NCBI GenBank assembly: GCA_020638875.1
Contig: JACKHS010000011.1
Span: forward strand, 1-64,000
Length of the DNA stretch: 64,000 bases
Source of the DNA: Planctomycetota bacterium
GTDB taxonomy: Bacteria > Planctomycetota > UBA1135 > GCA-002686595
Direction: 5' to 3'
The notes under the pieces were generated by a model, which was not told the origin of the DNA, did no database searches, and worked only from the letters and a program-made list of their open reading frames with translations. The position numbers and the translations under genes were made by a program. Of the stretch, positions 19,341 to 29,572 are shown piece after piece; the first letter of the stretch is position 1; each line of letters begins with the position of its first letter.

Positions 19341-22300
19341 ATGTCGTTCCCGCTCCTCCGTCGGTCGATCCTCGCGGCGACGGTCGCGCTGTGCGCCGGT
19401 GTGGCCGCCGCGTGGCCCGCCGCGACGCAGAACCTGCGCACGCAGACGCTGACCGAGTTCGAGGGGCTGCCGAGCACCGAGACCTGGAGCCTCGCGCTCG
19501 ACCGCGAGGGTCGCGTCGTCTTCGGCACGCGCGTCGGCATCGGCGTGTACGACGGCTTCGAGTGGGAGCTGCACCTGACCTCGGACGAGCTACCTTTCGC
19601 CAGCGGCTGCTCCGCCGTCGCGGTGGACGACGACGGGCGCTTGTGGGCGGCCGGCGCGAGCCTGCACGAGGGCGTGTGCGTGCGCGAGCCCGACGGGTGG
19701 GTGTTCCACCGCCGCTGGCCGGACGAGACCGGCGTGTGGGTCAAGGACCTCTCCGTGCTGCCGTGGGAGGGCGGCCACCTGGCCGTGCTGACCACGCGCG
19801 CCGGGGGGCTCTTCGCGTTCGACGGTAGCGCCTGGCGCGACGACACGCTGGCGGCGGGCTTCCACGGCGTGCACGACCTCGAGCGCATCGGCGACGAGCT
19901 GCTCGTGGTGCAGGCCGACGGCCTGCGGGCGCTGCCCGCGGACGGCGCGGTGAACGCGCGCTGGTGCAGCGTCGCGCTGCCGCCCGGCGAGCTGCTGGCC
20001 GCGGCGTACGAGGCCGACGACGTCGCCGGCGAGCGGCTCTGGCTGCTGTCGCGCACCTGGCTCGGCTACGTGCGCGACGGCCGCTGGTACGCCGTGCGCG
20101 AGGACCTCTCGCTCGAGGGCGCGGGGCTCCTGGACGGCATCGAGCTGCTCGGGGACGGTCAGGGCGGCGCGTACTACGGCGGCGCGCTGGGCCTCTGGCA
20201 GTACCGCCCCGACCTCGCGGAGCCGCGCTCGCTCGGCCCCGCGCAGGGCATGGTCTCCGAGGGCACCACCGACCTCTTGCGCGACCGCGAGGGCAACACC
20301 TGGATCGCGACATTGCGCGGTGTCACGCGCGTGCCGACGCAGGTCTTCGACGGCTTCGACTCGCGCCAGGGGCACTTCGCCGACGAGGTGACCTCGATCC
20401 TCGAGCTCGACGACGGCGCGCTGCTGCTCGGTCACGTGTTCGGCCTGACGTTCCGCGACCGCGACGGTGCCACGCCGCTGCCCTTCGAGATCGGGCCCGA
20501 GGTCGACCGGCTCTCCGTGCGCGCGCTCGACATGCTGCGCACGCGTGACGGGACGGTCTGGGTCGTGAGCCACGGGCTCGGGCTCGGCCGCGTCGATGCG
20601 GCGCGCGAGCTGACCTGGCGCACCGCGCCCAAGCAAGCCGACCTCAACGCGCTCCTCGCGCTGGAGGACGGCCGGCTGCTGCTCGGCTGCGGCGACGGGC
20701 TGCGCGAGTTCGACCCGGCCACCGAGCGCTTCACTCCGCTGCTCCCGCAGGTGCGCGAGTTCGTGCGCCGCCTCGAGCGCGGCGCGTCGGGCGCCGTCTA
20801 CGCCGCGACGGCGTCGCGCGGGCTGGCGCGGCTCGAGCGCGCGGGCGAGGGCTGGTCGCAGGAGACTTGGCTGCGCAGCGCGGCGGGCGGGCACGAGGAC
20901 AACGTCTACGCCGTGCTCGAGCTCGCCGACGGCACGCTGCTGGTCGGAACGCTGGGCGGCCTGATGGAAGCCGAGGGCGAGCGCCTCGTGCGCTCGCGGC
21001 GCTTCGACGCCGAGGGGCTGCCCGTCTACGCGCTGCTCGAGGACGACCGCGGGCGGCTGTGGGCCGGCACGGGGCGCGGCGTGCTGCGCTGGGACGGCGG
21101 CCAGCGCCAGGAGTACGGCTTGCAGGACGGGCTGGCGTCGCGCGAGTCGAACCGCGACGCGCTCGTACAGACGCGCGACGGCTCGATCTGGATCGGCGGC
21201 GACCGCGGGCTCTCGCGCTACCGCGAGGGACAGGAGCGCCGGCGCGCCACGCCGGCCGTCTTCGACCTGCGCGTCTCCTCCGACGGCGTGCCGGTGACCG
21301 GCGCCGAGCTGCCCAGCAGCCGCGACGATCTCGAGTTCTCGTACGGGCTCGTCCACCTCTCGCAGGAGCCCGTGCGCGTGCGCGCGCGGCTGGTCGGCTT
21401 CGAGGACGACTGGGGCGTCGAGAGCGGTCCCGGGGAGCGCACGCTCCGCTACACGAGCCTGCCGCCCGGCGAGTACCGGCTCGAGCTGCAAGCGCGCCTG
21501 GCCGGCGGCGCGTGGGGACCGTCGACCTGGAGCCCGAGCGTGCGCATCCTCAGCCCGATCTGGACGCGCCCGTGGTTCCTCGCGCTGGGGCTCGCCGGCA
21601 TCGTGGCGCTCGTCTCCGGCATCGCCACGCTCATCACCGCGCGGCGCCAGGCGAGCTCGCTCGCCACGCTGGTCGAGGTGCGCAGCGCGGACCTCGCCGC
21701 GAGCGAGCAGCGCTATCGCGACATGTTCACGCGCACGTCGCAGGTGCAGCTCCTCGTCGCGCCCGAGGACTGGCGCGTGCTCGACGCGAACCCGGCCGCC
21801 TGCCGCTACTTCGGCACGGCCGCCGAAGAACTCGTCGGCAGCGGCCTCGAGGCGTGGATCGACGTGCCGCGCGCGCGCCTCGAGGCCGAGCTCGCGCGCC
21901 TCGCGGACGCCGGCGGCGAGGTCGTGCTGCGCCTCGGCGCGGCGGAGCGCGGCGCGGGACCGGTGCTCGAGCTGCGGCTCTCGCAGTACGAGCTGCACGA
22001 GCAGCGCGTGGTGCACGTGTCGGTGCACGACGTGACGCGTCAGTCGCGGCTCGAGGAAGAGCTGCGCGAGGCTCAGAAGCTGCGCGCGGTGGGGGAGCTC
22101 GCCAGCGGGATCGCGCACGACTTCAACAACCTGCTGACGACGATCGAGGGCTTCGCCGACCTCGCCGAGGAGGAGCTGCCGGGCGACGCGCGCCTGCGGT
22201 CGCACCTCGTCGGCATCCGCGAGGCGACCGGGCGCGGCGACGAGCTCGTGCGGCACTTGCTGGCCTTCGGCCGCAAGCAGCACATGGTCCCCGAGGACGT

Positions 22301-23159
22301 CGAGGTGGGCGAGCTCGTGCAGAGCTTCGCCGCGCTGTTGCGACGCCTGCTCGACCGCCGCATCGAGGTGGTCTGCGACATGGACGCGCGGCCCTGCCTC
22401 GTGCACGCCGACCGCGGCGGGCTCGAGCGCGTGCTGATGAACCTCGCGCTCAACGCGCGCGACGCGATGCCCGAGGGCGGCCGCCTGACGCTGCGCGTGC
22501 GCCGCCGTCCCGCGCGCGACGGCGCCGAGGCGCGCGTGCTGCTCGCCGTCGCGGACACCGGCTGCGGCATGGACGAGGAGACGCGCGCGCGCATCTTCGA
22601 GCCGTTCTTCACGACCAAGGGCGCGGGCAAGGGCACGGGGCTCGGCCTCTCGACCGTGCACGGCATCGTCGGTCAGAGCGGCGGCACGCTGCAGGTGACC
22701 AGCGCGCCGGGCCGCGGCACGACGCTGGAGCTCACGCTGCCGGCGCTGCCGCGCGCGGGCGCGAACGGGAACGGCGCGGCCGCGGCGCCGGGGTCCGACG
22801 GACTGCGCGTCCTGCTCGTGGACGACGAGCCCGGCGTGCGCCTCTCGGTCGGCGCGCTGCTGCGCAGCCAGGGGCACCGCGTGCAGGAGGCCGGCGGCGG
22901 CGCCGAAGCGCTCGCGCTGCTCGACCGCGGGCACGCCGACTACGACCTGCTCCTGACGGACGTGCGCATGCCCGGCCTGCGCGGGCCCGAGTTGGCGCGC
23001 CGCGCGCGCGAGCTCGCGCCGTCCCTGCGCGTCGTCTACATGTCGGGCTTCCCGCAGGAGCTCAGCGAAGTACGCGAGGTGCGCGAGGCCGTGCTGCAGA
23101 AGCCCTTCAGCGCGGCGCAACTGCACCGCGTGCTGCACGAGGCGCACGGGGCCGGTTGA
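19341..23159 (+). CDS. Hybrid two-component sensor: propeller, Y_Y_Y, PAS, histidine kinase, receiver
   Basis: A 1272-residue membrane sensor. ATG 19341 is chosen because it starts a clean signal peptide (MSFPLLRRSILAATVALCAG). The periplasmic part holds two-component-regulator propeller repeats ('TTDLLRDREGNTWIATLRGVTRV', 'LLEDDRGRLWAGTGRGVLRW', 'LVQTRDGSIWIGGDRGLSRY') up to about residue 650, then a Y_Y_Y domain (about 660-730). One membrane helix (about 743-765) leads to a PAS domain (790-905), a HisKA domain with phospho-acceptor His926 (GIAHDFNNLL), an HATPase ('VADTGCGMD', 'GTGLGLSTVHGIV') and a receiver with phospho-acceptor Asp1207 (LLTDVRMPG). Propeller hybrids often sense polysaccharide fragments. 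No DNA-binding output domain is attached, so a partner regulator must lie elsewhere. Confidence 0.92.
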   Translation: MSFPLLRRSILAATVALCAGVAAAWPAATQNLRTQTLTEFEGLPSTETWSLALDREGRVVFGTRVGIGVYDGFEWELHLTSDELPFASGCSAVAVDDDGRLWAAGASLHEGVCVREPDGWVFHRRWPDETGVWVKDLSVLPWEGGHLAVLTTRAGGLFAFDGSAWRDDTLAAGFHGVHDLERIGDELLVVQADGLRALPADGAVNARWCSVALPPGELLAAAYEADDVAGERLWLLSRTWLGYVRDGRWYAVREDLSLEGAGLLDGIELLGDGQGGAYYGGALGLWQYRPDLAEPRSLGPAQGMVSEGTTDLLRDREGNTWIATLRGVTRVPTQVFDGFDSRQGHFADEVTSILELDDGALLLGHVFGLTFRDRDGATPLPFEIGPEVDRLSVRALDMLRTRDGTVWVVSHGLGLGRVDAARELTWRTAPKQADLNALLALEDGRLLLGCGDGLREFDPATERFTPLLPQVREFVRRLERGASGAVYAATASRGLARLERAGEGWSQETWLRSAAGGHEDNVYAVLELADGTLLVGTLGGLMEAEGERLVRSRRFDAEGLPVYALLEDDRGRLWAGTGRGVLRWDGGQRQEYGLQDGLASRESNRDALVQTRDGSIWIGGDRGLSRYREGQERRRATPAVFDLRVSSDGVPVTGAELPSSRDDLEFSYGLVHLSQEPVRVRARLVGFEDDWGVESGPGERTLRYTSLPPGEYRLELQARLAGGAWGPSTWSPSVRILSPIWTRPWFLALGLAGIVALVSGIATLITARRQASSLATLVEVRSADLAASEQRYRDMFTRTSQVQLLVAPEDWRVLDANPAACRYFGTAAEELVGSGLEAWIDVPRARLEAELARLADAGGEVVLRLGAAERGAGPVLELRLSQYELHEQRVVHVSVHDVTRQSRLEEELREAQKLRAVGELASGIAHDFNNLLTTIEGFADLAEEELPGDARLRSHLVGIREATGRGDELVRHLLAFGRKQHMVPEDVEVGELVQSFAALLRRLLDRRIEVVCDMDARPCLVHADRGGLERVLMNLALNARDAMPEGGRLTLRVRRRPARDGAEARVLLAVADTGCGMDEETRARIFEPFFTTKGAGKGTGLGLSTVHGIVGQSGGTLQVTSAPGRGTTLELTLPALPRAGANGNGAAAAPGSDGLRVLLVDDEPGVRLSVGALLRSQGHRVQEAGGGAEALALLDRGHADYDLLLTDVRMPGLRGPELARRARELAPSLRVVYMSGFPQELSEVREVREAVLQKPFSAAQLHRVLHEAHGAG

Positions 23160-23198
23160 GCCGCGCTCGGCCCGCCGGCGTCCGCGCGCGCCGCGCCG

Positions 23199-25303
23199 TC
23201 AGGCTTCGCGGGCGCGCACGAGCTCGCGCGCGGCGTCCACCCAGCCCTCGCGCGCGATGCGCTTCTCGGGCACCTCGATGTCCGCGGCGAGGCGCGCCAC
23301 GTCGTCCGGGTCCAGCCCGGCGAGGTCGTCGAAGCGACGCACGCCGACGGCGGCCAGGCGCTCGGCCATCTTCGCGCCGATGCCCTTGATCTGCGTGAGG
23401 TCGTCGGGGTCGGCGGCGACGCGCGCGCGGCGCTTGCGCTGACTGCCCTGCGCACGCACCTCGCGCGCGGGTTCGCTCGACTCCAGCGCGGCGTCGTCCT
23501 GCGGCGCGGGCGTCGGGTCGGCCGCGACGCGCGGCGGACGCTTGCGGCGGCTGCCGCGCGCGCGCACCTCGACCTCCGGCTCGGCGTCGGCGGGGTCGCG
23601 CTCGGCGGCGGCTCGGGTGCTCCGGCGCGCGCTCCTCGCGCGCGCGGCCCTTGGCGGTCGCGGCCCTTGCGATCGCGGCGCTTGGCGCGCGCCGGGGCCG
23701 GCTCGGCGTCGAGCGCCGGCGCCTCCGCGTCGCTGGCGTCGGGGGCCTCAGCGACAGGCGGCTCCGCGACGGGCGGCTCGGCGAGCTCGGCCGCCTCCTC
23801 GCGCACGTCGACCTCCACGACGGCGACGACCTCGAGCGCGGCGACCTCGACGATCGCCGGCTCCGCGTCGGGCACGAGCGGCGCGCGCGCCGCGTCCTCG
23901 CTCTCGGGCTCGTCCGGCGCGGCGTCGTCGTGCGCCTCGGCGAACAGCTCCGCCGCGCGCTCGTCGGCCACGTCGGGGTCGAGCGCGGCGTCGGCCTCGT
24001 CGAGCGCGGCGGCGAGCTGCTCGACCTCGGCGCCGGCGTGCGCCTCCGCGAAGCGCTCGGCCTCGACCTCGTCGGCGGCGTCCTGCGCCAGCGCGAGCGC
24101 GGCCTCCTCGGCCAGCGGCTCGGCCGGCGGCAGCTCCGCCGTCGGCGTGGCCTCGGGCACGAGCTCGGTCGCGGCGACCAGCGCCTCGGCGGCGGCCAAC
24201 GCCTCGGCGAGCGCCTGGTGCTCCTCGAGCTCCGCCGCGAGGCGCTGCTCGAGCTCGTTCAGGTCGGCGCACAGCGTAGCCTCGCGCGCGGCGGCCTCGC
24301 GGGCGCCTTGCTCGAGTCGCTCGTCGAACTCGACCGCGCGCGCCGCGAGTTGCTCGCGCAGGCCGCGCAGGTCGACCTCGAGCGCGATCACGCGCTGGCT
24401 GGTCTGGATGGCCTCGGCGCGCGCGGCGGCGAGCTCGCCCGTGCGCTCGGCGAGCGCCTCGTCGGCGGCGCGCCGCGCGTCGCGCAGCTCCTCGAGCTCA
24501 CGCGCGAGCGCGGCGCGGGCGCGCTCGGCGCCTGCGCGCACGTGCTGCTCGCGCTCGAGCTCCTCGCGCAGGTGCCGCTGGCGCTGACCGACCTTGTGCA
24601 GCGCGGTCTCGCGCGTCTCGACGAGCGCGCGCAGCTCGCGCTCCTGCGCGACGCGGGCCTCGCGCTCGGTGCGCAGCGCCTCGCGCGCGGCGGCGACCTC
24701 CTCACCGCGACGGTAGACCGCCTCGGTCATCGGCGTGAGCTCGGCGATCCAGTCGGTCAGGCGCGCGATCTCGGCGTCCTTCTCCTCGGCCAGCTCGGCC
24801 AGCCGCACCTCGAGGCGCGCGACGTCGGCCTCGCGGTCCTGCAGGCGCGCCGGGTAGGCGGCCAGGCTCTTCGCGCGGCGTTGCAGCTTGGCGAGCACCT
24901 CGGCGTCGCGCTGGCGCACCTCGCGCAGCTGGCGCAGCTTCTCCTCGAGCGCCGCGTGGGTCGCGCCGGCCGCCTCGAGCTCGTCGCGACGCGCGGACAG
25001 CTCGTGGCCGAGCCGCTCGTTCTCCAGCTCGACGTCGGAGACGCGGTGCTCGAGCTCCTGCGCGTGGGCGACCGCCTTCTGCATGCGCTCGCGCGCCGCG
25101 GCCTCGTTCGTCGAGGCCTGCGTGTGGCCCTGCTGCGCCAGCGCGGCGGCCTCCTCGAAGCTGCGGATCTTGCGCGTCCAGAGCTCGTCGAGCACCACGC
25201 GCTGCGCCAAGTGGTAGCGGCCGCGCAACCACCAGCCCACGCCGCCGCCCCCGGCCAGGGCCGCGACGGTCAACATGCCGATGTTCCAGGTGTTCCACTC
25301 CAT
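23199..25303 (-). CDS. Membrane-anchored coiled-coil protein with C-terminal helix-hairpin-helix domain (one frameshift)
   Basis: About 700 residues. One membrane helix (residues 7-27) is followed by a very long coiled coil (about 40-370), then an Ala/Glu/Pro-rich acidic region (about 380-540) and a basic patch 'ARAKRRDRKGRDRQG'. Near 23600-23640 the frame changes; the true C-terminus is in the frame that ends at 23199. It contains two diverged copies of a basic motif (V-R-A-R/Q-G-S-R/Q-R-K-R…RVAADP) and a helix-hairpin-helix domain ('LTQIKGIGAKMAERLAAVGVRRFDDLAGLDPDDVARLA'). HhH domains of this type bind DNA or mediate protein contacts. The combination suggests a link between the membrane and nucleic acid or ribosomes, but that is inference. 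Confidence 0.7.
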
Positions 25304-25426
25304 CGCGCTCGCTCGGGGGCCGTCGCCCGGGACCCGCCCTGCACGGATCGCCCGCCTCGGGCCCCGTTGTAGCGACCGGCGGGGGGCGGAAGAAGCCCCA
25401 AGCGGGGCGTTCGGCGGCGGTCCCGG

Positions 25427-26152
25427 TCAGTCCGCGGGCAGCAGGGCGCGCAGGGCCTCCGCGGTGCGCACCTGGTGCTCGAAGGAGCCGTCCGGGCGGA
25501 AGGTGTCGGGGACTCCGGCGCGCCGCGCGAGGGCGCCCGCGGCGCGGTACTTGGCCCACGCGAGGCGATCCTCGGGCACCCAGTCGATGGGGTGCTCGCG
25601 CTCGGCCGGCGTGTCCGCGGTGAGCACGCGCAAGAGGAAGTCGATGCCGTCGTCGCGGCCGGCGTCGAGCGCGACCGCGGCGCACTCGACGCGCACCTCG
25701 AGGTCGGGGTGCGGCGCGGGGCCGGCCCCCAGCGCCGCGAGGCGCGCGGCCGTGTCGGCGCCGCCCATCACACCGAGCGCGGTGGCGGCGATCATGTCCG
25801 CGGCGTCGGACTCGCGCAGCGGACCGCGCACGCGCGCTTCGAGGCGCTGCAGGAGCTGCTCGCGCGACGCGTCGCCGCCGTGCGCGAGCAGGACCGCGGC
25901 GCGTACCGAGCGCAGGTCCTGCGCCGCCAGCGCCGCGACGAGCGTCGCGCGGTCCGGCGCGCTCCACTCGGCGCGCTCGAGCGCCGCGACGCGCCGCTCG
26001 AAGGTCCACGCGCCGCTCGTGTCCCAGTCCGCGTCCAGCGCGTGCCGCTGTGGCGCCGGCGCGGGCGGCGGCGCGCTGGGGGCAGGCTCGACGGCGCGCG
26101 GCGCGGCGCACGCGGCGAGGACGAGCGGGAGCGAGAGAGCGGCGCGGCGCAT
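25427..26152 (-). CDS. Lipoprotein with HEAT-like repeats
   Basis: A 241-residue protein with a lipoprotein signal (MRRAALSLPLVLAACAAP; lipobox LAAC, Cys15) and a Pro/Ala linker. Residues 55-235 look like alpha-helical HEAT/PBS-type repeats ('TLVAALAAQDLRSVRAAVLLAHGGD', 'AADMIAATALGVMGGADTAARLAALG', 'VRVECAAVALDAGRDDGIDFLLRVL'). It is probably anchored to a membrane as a scaffold; no enzyme motif is seen. A TATGCT word lies only 7 bases upstream of the ATG (26159-26164 on the minus strand), which would give an almost leaderless transcript if it is the -10 element. Confidence 0.75.
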   Translation of the reverse strand: MRRAALSLPLVLAACAAPRAVEPAPSAPPPAPAPQRHALDADWDTSGAWTFERRVAALERAEWSAPDRATLVAALAAQDLRSVRAAVLLAHGGDASREQLLQRLEARVRGPLRESDAADMIAATALGVMGGADTAARLAALGAGPAPHPDLEVRVECAAVALDAGRDDGIDFLLRVLTADTPAEREHPIDWVPEDRLAWAKYRAAGALARRAGVPDTFRPDGSFEHQVRTAEALRALLPAD

Positions 26153-26214
26153 GGCCGGAGCATAGCCGCGGCGCGCGGGCGCGTCACTCGCTCCCGCGCG
26201 CCGCGCGAGGTTTG

Positions 26215-26245
26215 GGAGGGCGAGCGAGCGCGTCGCTCGCCCTCC
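26215..26245. terminator. Perfect 13-bp hairpin
   Basis: GGAGGGCGAGCGA (26215-26227) pairs exactly with 26233-26245 over a 5-base loop. It lies downstream of the 26340-29453 gene, which is read on the minus strand, and upstream of the lipoprotein gene; it is a likely terminator for the former. Confidence 0.6.
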
Positions 26246-26339
26246 AGTGGAGCGGACGGTGCGAGGTCCGTTTCACGACCTCACCGCTCCCGTCGCGCGC
26301 GCAGAACGCGCGCGGCGTTGTCGCAGGCGTCGGCCGGGT

Positions 26340-29300
26340 TCAGGGCGTGTAGCCCGCGAGGCCGCCGCCGTCGGAGATCCACAGGCGACCTTCGGGCAGG
26401 CCGGCGTGCGGGGCCTCCCAGGCGAGGAAGGTCCAGTCGCCCTGGCGCTGCACCGCGAAGCCCGACGCGTCGTCGTGGCCGCGGCGCACGCGGAAGACCT
26501 CGTCCGTGATCTCGACCGACCAGTCGGTCCACGGCGAGTCGTGCTCGCGCCGCGCGCCCTCGGCGCGCTGCAGCACGGCGAGGCCCGAGGTGGCGCCGTG
26601 CTCGGCGCCGGCGGGCAGCGTGCCGCCCTCGGCGAAGCTGGGCTTGAGGCGCGTCGTCCAGGTGGCGATGCGGCCGTCCTTGGTGCGCGCGTGCACGGCG
26701 TCGGCGCTGGCGACCGGACCCTCGACGGGTTGGCTGCCGAGCTTCACCGGACCCTCGAGCGCGCCGCTGGCGGCGTCGACGAACCACGCCTCGCCGTCCT
26801 CGGTGAGGAGCAGCAGCGTGTCGGGCTTGGCGGGCAGGAAGACGGGCGCGCGCGCCACGCCGCCGATCGAGCCGAGCTCGACCTGCCAGCGCGTCTCGCC
26901 GCCCGGGCCGAGTCGCGCGAGCAGGCCCTTGCGGTCGCACACGACGTGGTCGCCCTCGACGGTCACCGGCAACGCCTCGACGCGGCCGGAGGCCTTCCAC
27001 GCGCGCTCGGGCACGCGGCCGAGCCACAAGAACTGATCGGCGGGCGCGTCGGTGACGAGCTCGACGGTCACGTGCCCCGCGGCGCGCACGACGAAGCGTT
27101 GCTCCTGGCCGTAGCGGCTCTCGACCTCGAAGGGCGAGGGGCGCACGCTGCCGTCGGGCAGCTCGACCAGCGCGCCGGGCGGGAACGTCTCGAGCTTCCA
27201 CGGCAGCGGCTCGTCGTCGGGGTCGTCGAGGTTCTCGACGAGCACGGCGCGCGCTTCCTCGTGGCGGCCTTGACGCGCGAGGTCGCGCGCCTGCTCGACG
27301 GCGCCGAAGCGGCGGCGCACGTCGGCGATCTCCTCCTCGAACAGGCGCGAGATGCGGCCGGTGTCGTCGCTCGCGAGCAGCTCGTCGTAGTACGACAGCG
27401 CGCGCCCGAGGTCGCCGGCTTCGGCGTGCGAGCGCGCGGTCGCGAGCAGCAGGTCCTGGTCGGAGAGCAGGTCGCGGCGTTGCTTCTCCTCGAGGCGCTG
27501 CGCGCGCTCCTTGACGCGCGCGTGCACCTCGTCCTGGAAGCCGTGGACGCGCTCGCGCAGCTTCTCGAGGTCCTTGCGCTCGCCCTGCTCGGCCAGCACG
27601 GCGGCGACCGCGGTGAGGCGCGCGTCGAGCGCGGACTCCTTCTCGATCTGCGCGGGGGTCTCCAGCTCGACCTCGCCGAGCGCGACCATCTCCGAGCCCA
27701 GGCGCGCGCCGAGCCCGTTGAAGAGGTCGATCACCAGCGGCCACGGCTCGGTCACCGTGGTGAGCCGCGGCGGCGCGGGCAGGTCCAGCGACATGCGCAG
27801 GCCTTCGGCCGGATCGCCCAGCGTGCAAGCCTGCTGCGCGGTGCGGTAGGCCTCGTTCCAGGAGTTGCGCTGCTCCGCCTCCTGGAAGCGCCAGCGCGCG
27901 TCGATGTCCTTGCGCAGCGCCACGACGCGCTCCGAGTCGTCGCCGGGGAAGTACTCGTCGAGCAGCGACTGCGCCGCCTGCGGCGAGTTGATCAGCGCGC
28001 TGACCTCGGCGAGCTTCGAGTCCGTGTCGTGCTGCATGTGCACGCGCACGAACGCGCCGCTGCCCAGCGCGAGCAGGATCGCGCCGCCGACCAGCGAGTT
28101 CTTGCGGATGAGCTGCTTGCGCACCGTGAGGTGGCGCAGGCGCCCGAGCAGGCGGCGTGCCTCGCGGATCTCCGGCGCGGCGTCGACGAGCGCGCGCAGC
28201 GGACCGACGGCCTTCGCCGCCGCGCCGCTCGCGATGAGCATCTGCGCCGCGTCGATGATCCAGGCGGCGCCCTCCTCGACCAGGCCCGCGGCGAGCATGC
28301 CGAGGCCGATGTCCATGCGCGCGTGCGCCTGCGCCGGGTCGCGCGAGGCGGCCATGCGCAGGAAGGCGGCGGCGCGCCCGGGGTGACCGGCGTCGCGCAG
28401 CTCGCGCGCGGTCTCGAGCAGCTCGCGCAGCGAGGGCACCTCCTCGTCGTCCTCCCAGCGGAACTCGGTCCCGAGGCGGTGCAGCTCGGTGATCGGGCAG
28501 GAGCGCTTGAGGCGCGCGAGCTCGCGCCAGTGCTTGACCGACTGTCCGGTGTCGCCCTGCGCGTGGTCGAGCCGGCGCAGCAGCGTGCGCGCCTCCTTCG
28601 CGGGCATGCGGTTGAGCAACGCCGACATGCGGTCGGCCTTGAACTCCGCGGCGAGCAGCGCGGCGTCGCCCTCCTCGCAGGGACCGGGCGGCGAGACCTG
28701 GATCCAGCCGACGAGGCGCGCGGCGGCGCGCAGCACGTGGCCCTGCGCGAGCTCGTGCTGCGCGAGCGTGAGCAGCTCGTGGTAGCGCGCGGGCCGCAGG
28801 TGGCCCTTGCGCAGGTGATCGACGTAGGTGAGGCGCGCCTGGCGTCGCGTCCAGCCGAGGCGATCGGCGATCTCGGCCAGCGTCGACTGACCGTCGCAGT
28901 GCCCGAGGAAGCTGCGGCCGCCCTGGTCGGGCGCGTCGTGGCTCTGCGTGCGCGGCACGACGTAGTCCGTCAGCGTCGCGAGCTCGGGGCAGCCCGTCGC
29001 CTCGTCGCTCATGCGCGCGAACTCGAGCAGCACGATCTCGACCGGCATGCCCTCGCAGTGCACCTGCGGCATGCGCTTCGCGTCGGCGTTCTCGCCGCTC
29101 GCGTGCGCGTCGGGCCGCGGCAGTCCGCCGGGCTCGAAGCGGAAGTGCACGCCCTCGCTGTCGAGGATGGCGTACAGGTTGTCGATGCGGTGCGCGCGCG
29201 CGATCTCGGACATGCGCATCAGGTCGATGCGGTAGTCCTGGTCGTGGATCCAGGCCTGGCGCGCGCGCTCCTTCCAGATCACCGGATCCTCGTCCGTGTC

Positions 29301-29453
29301 CGGCAGGAAGTACACCACGCCGTCCGCGAGGCCGAGGTTGGCCGAGAGCCCGGTGCCCGTGTGCAGCCTGAGAACGCCCTCGCGGCGGCCGCGCGAGAGG
29401 CTCTGCAGGAGTTCGGCGAGCCCGATGCCGCCAACGTCGCCCTGGAAGCTCAT
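26340..29453 (-). CDS. DUF4388 (PATAN) - helical repeats - membrane helix - PQQ-like domain protein
   Basis: A 1037-residue protein of unusual build. Residues 1-110 are a DUF4388/PATAN-type domain ('GDVGGIGLAELLQSLSRGRREGVLRLHTG'), normally found in cytoplasmic signalling proteins. A winged-helix-like segment ('TLAEIADRLGWTRRQARLTYVDHLRKGHL', about 190-220) and helical TPR-like repeats ('AAAFLRMAASRDPAQAHARMDIGLGMLAAGLVEEG') follow. One membrane helix lies at about 452-472. The outer half has more TPR-like repeats with coiled coil, and residues of about 820-1037 look like PQQ/WD40-type propeller blades ('VVCDRKGLLARLGPGGETRWQVELG', 'LLTEDGEAWFVDAASGALEGPV'). It joins a cytoplasmic sensor-type domain to an exported propeller, so signal passage across the membrane is plausible. 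No enzyme motif is seen. Confidence 0.8.
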   Translation of the reverse strand: MSFQGDVGGIGLAELLQSLSRGRREGVLRLHTGTGLSANLGLADGVVYFLPDTDEDPVIWKERARQAWIHDQDYRIDLMRMSEIARAHRIDNLYAILDSEGVHFRFEPGGLPRPDAHASGENADAKRMPQVHCEGMPVEIVLLEFARMSDEATGCPELATLTDYVVPRTQSHDAPDQGGRSFLGHCDGQSTLAEIADRLGWTRRQARLTYVDHLRKGHLRPARYHELLTLAQHELAQGHVLRAAARLVGWIQVSPPGPCEEGDAALLAAEFKADRMSALLNRMPAKEARTLLRRLDHAQGDTGQSVKHWRELARLKRSCPITELHRLGTEFRWEDDEEVPSLRELLETARELRDAGHPGRAAAFLRMAASRDPAQAHARMDIGLGMLAAGLVEEGAAWIIDAAQMLIASGAAAKAVGPLRALVDAAPEIREARRLLGRLRHLTVRKQLIRKNSLVGGAILLALGSGAFVRVHMQHDTDSKLAEVSALINSPQAAQSLLDEYFPGDDSERVVALRKDIDARWRFQEAEQRNSWNEAYRTAQQACTLGDPAEGLRMSLDLPAPPRLTTVTEPWPLVIDLFNGLGARLGSEMVALGEVELETPAQIEKESALDARLTAVAAVLAEQGERKDLEKLRERVHGFQDEVHARVKERAQRLEEKQRRDLLSDQDLLLATARSHAEAGDLGRALSYYDELLASDDTGRISRLFEEEIADVRRRFGAVEQARDLARQGRHEEARAVLVENLDDPDDEPLPWKLETFPPGALVELPDGSVRPSPFEVESRYGQEQRFVVRAAGHVTVELVTDAPADQFLWLGRVPERAWKASGRVEALPVTVEGDHVVCDRKGLLARLGPGGETRWQVELGSIGGVARAPVFLPAKPDTLLLLTEDGEAWFVDAASGALEGPVKLGSQPVEGPVASADAVHARTKDGRIATWTTRLKPSFAEGGTLPAGAEHGATSGLAVLQRAEGARREHDSPWTDWSVEITDEVFRVRRGHDDASGFAVQRQGDWTFLAWEAPHAGLPEGRLWISDGGGLAGYTP

Positions 29454-29572
29454 GGGGTGTGTGCGTGGGTGTCCTGGGCGCCGTCCGGGGGGACGACGCG
29501 GGCGTCCACGCCGGGTCTCGAACCCGGGTGGTCCGGGGCCCTATCGGCCGCCGCCCCGGCGCGAATGGAGCG

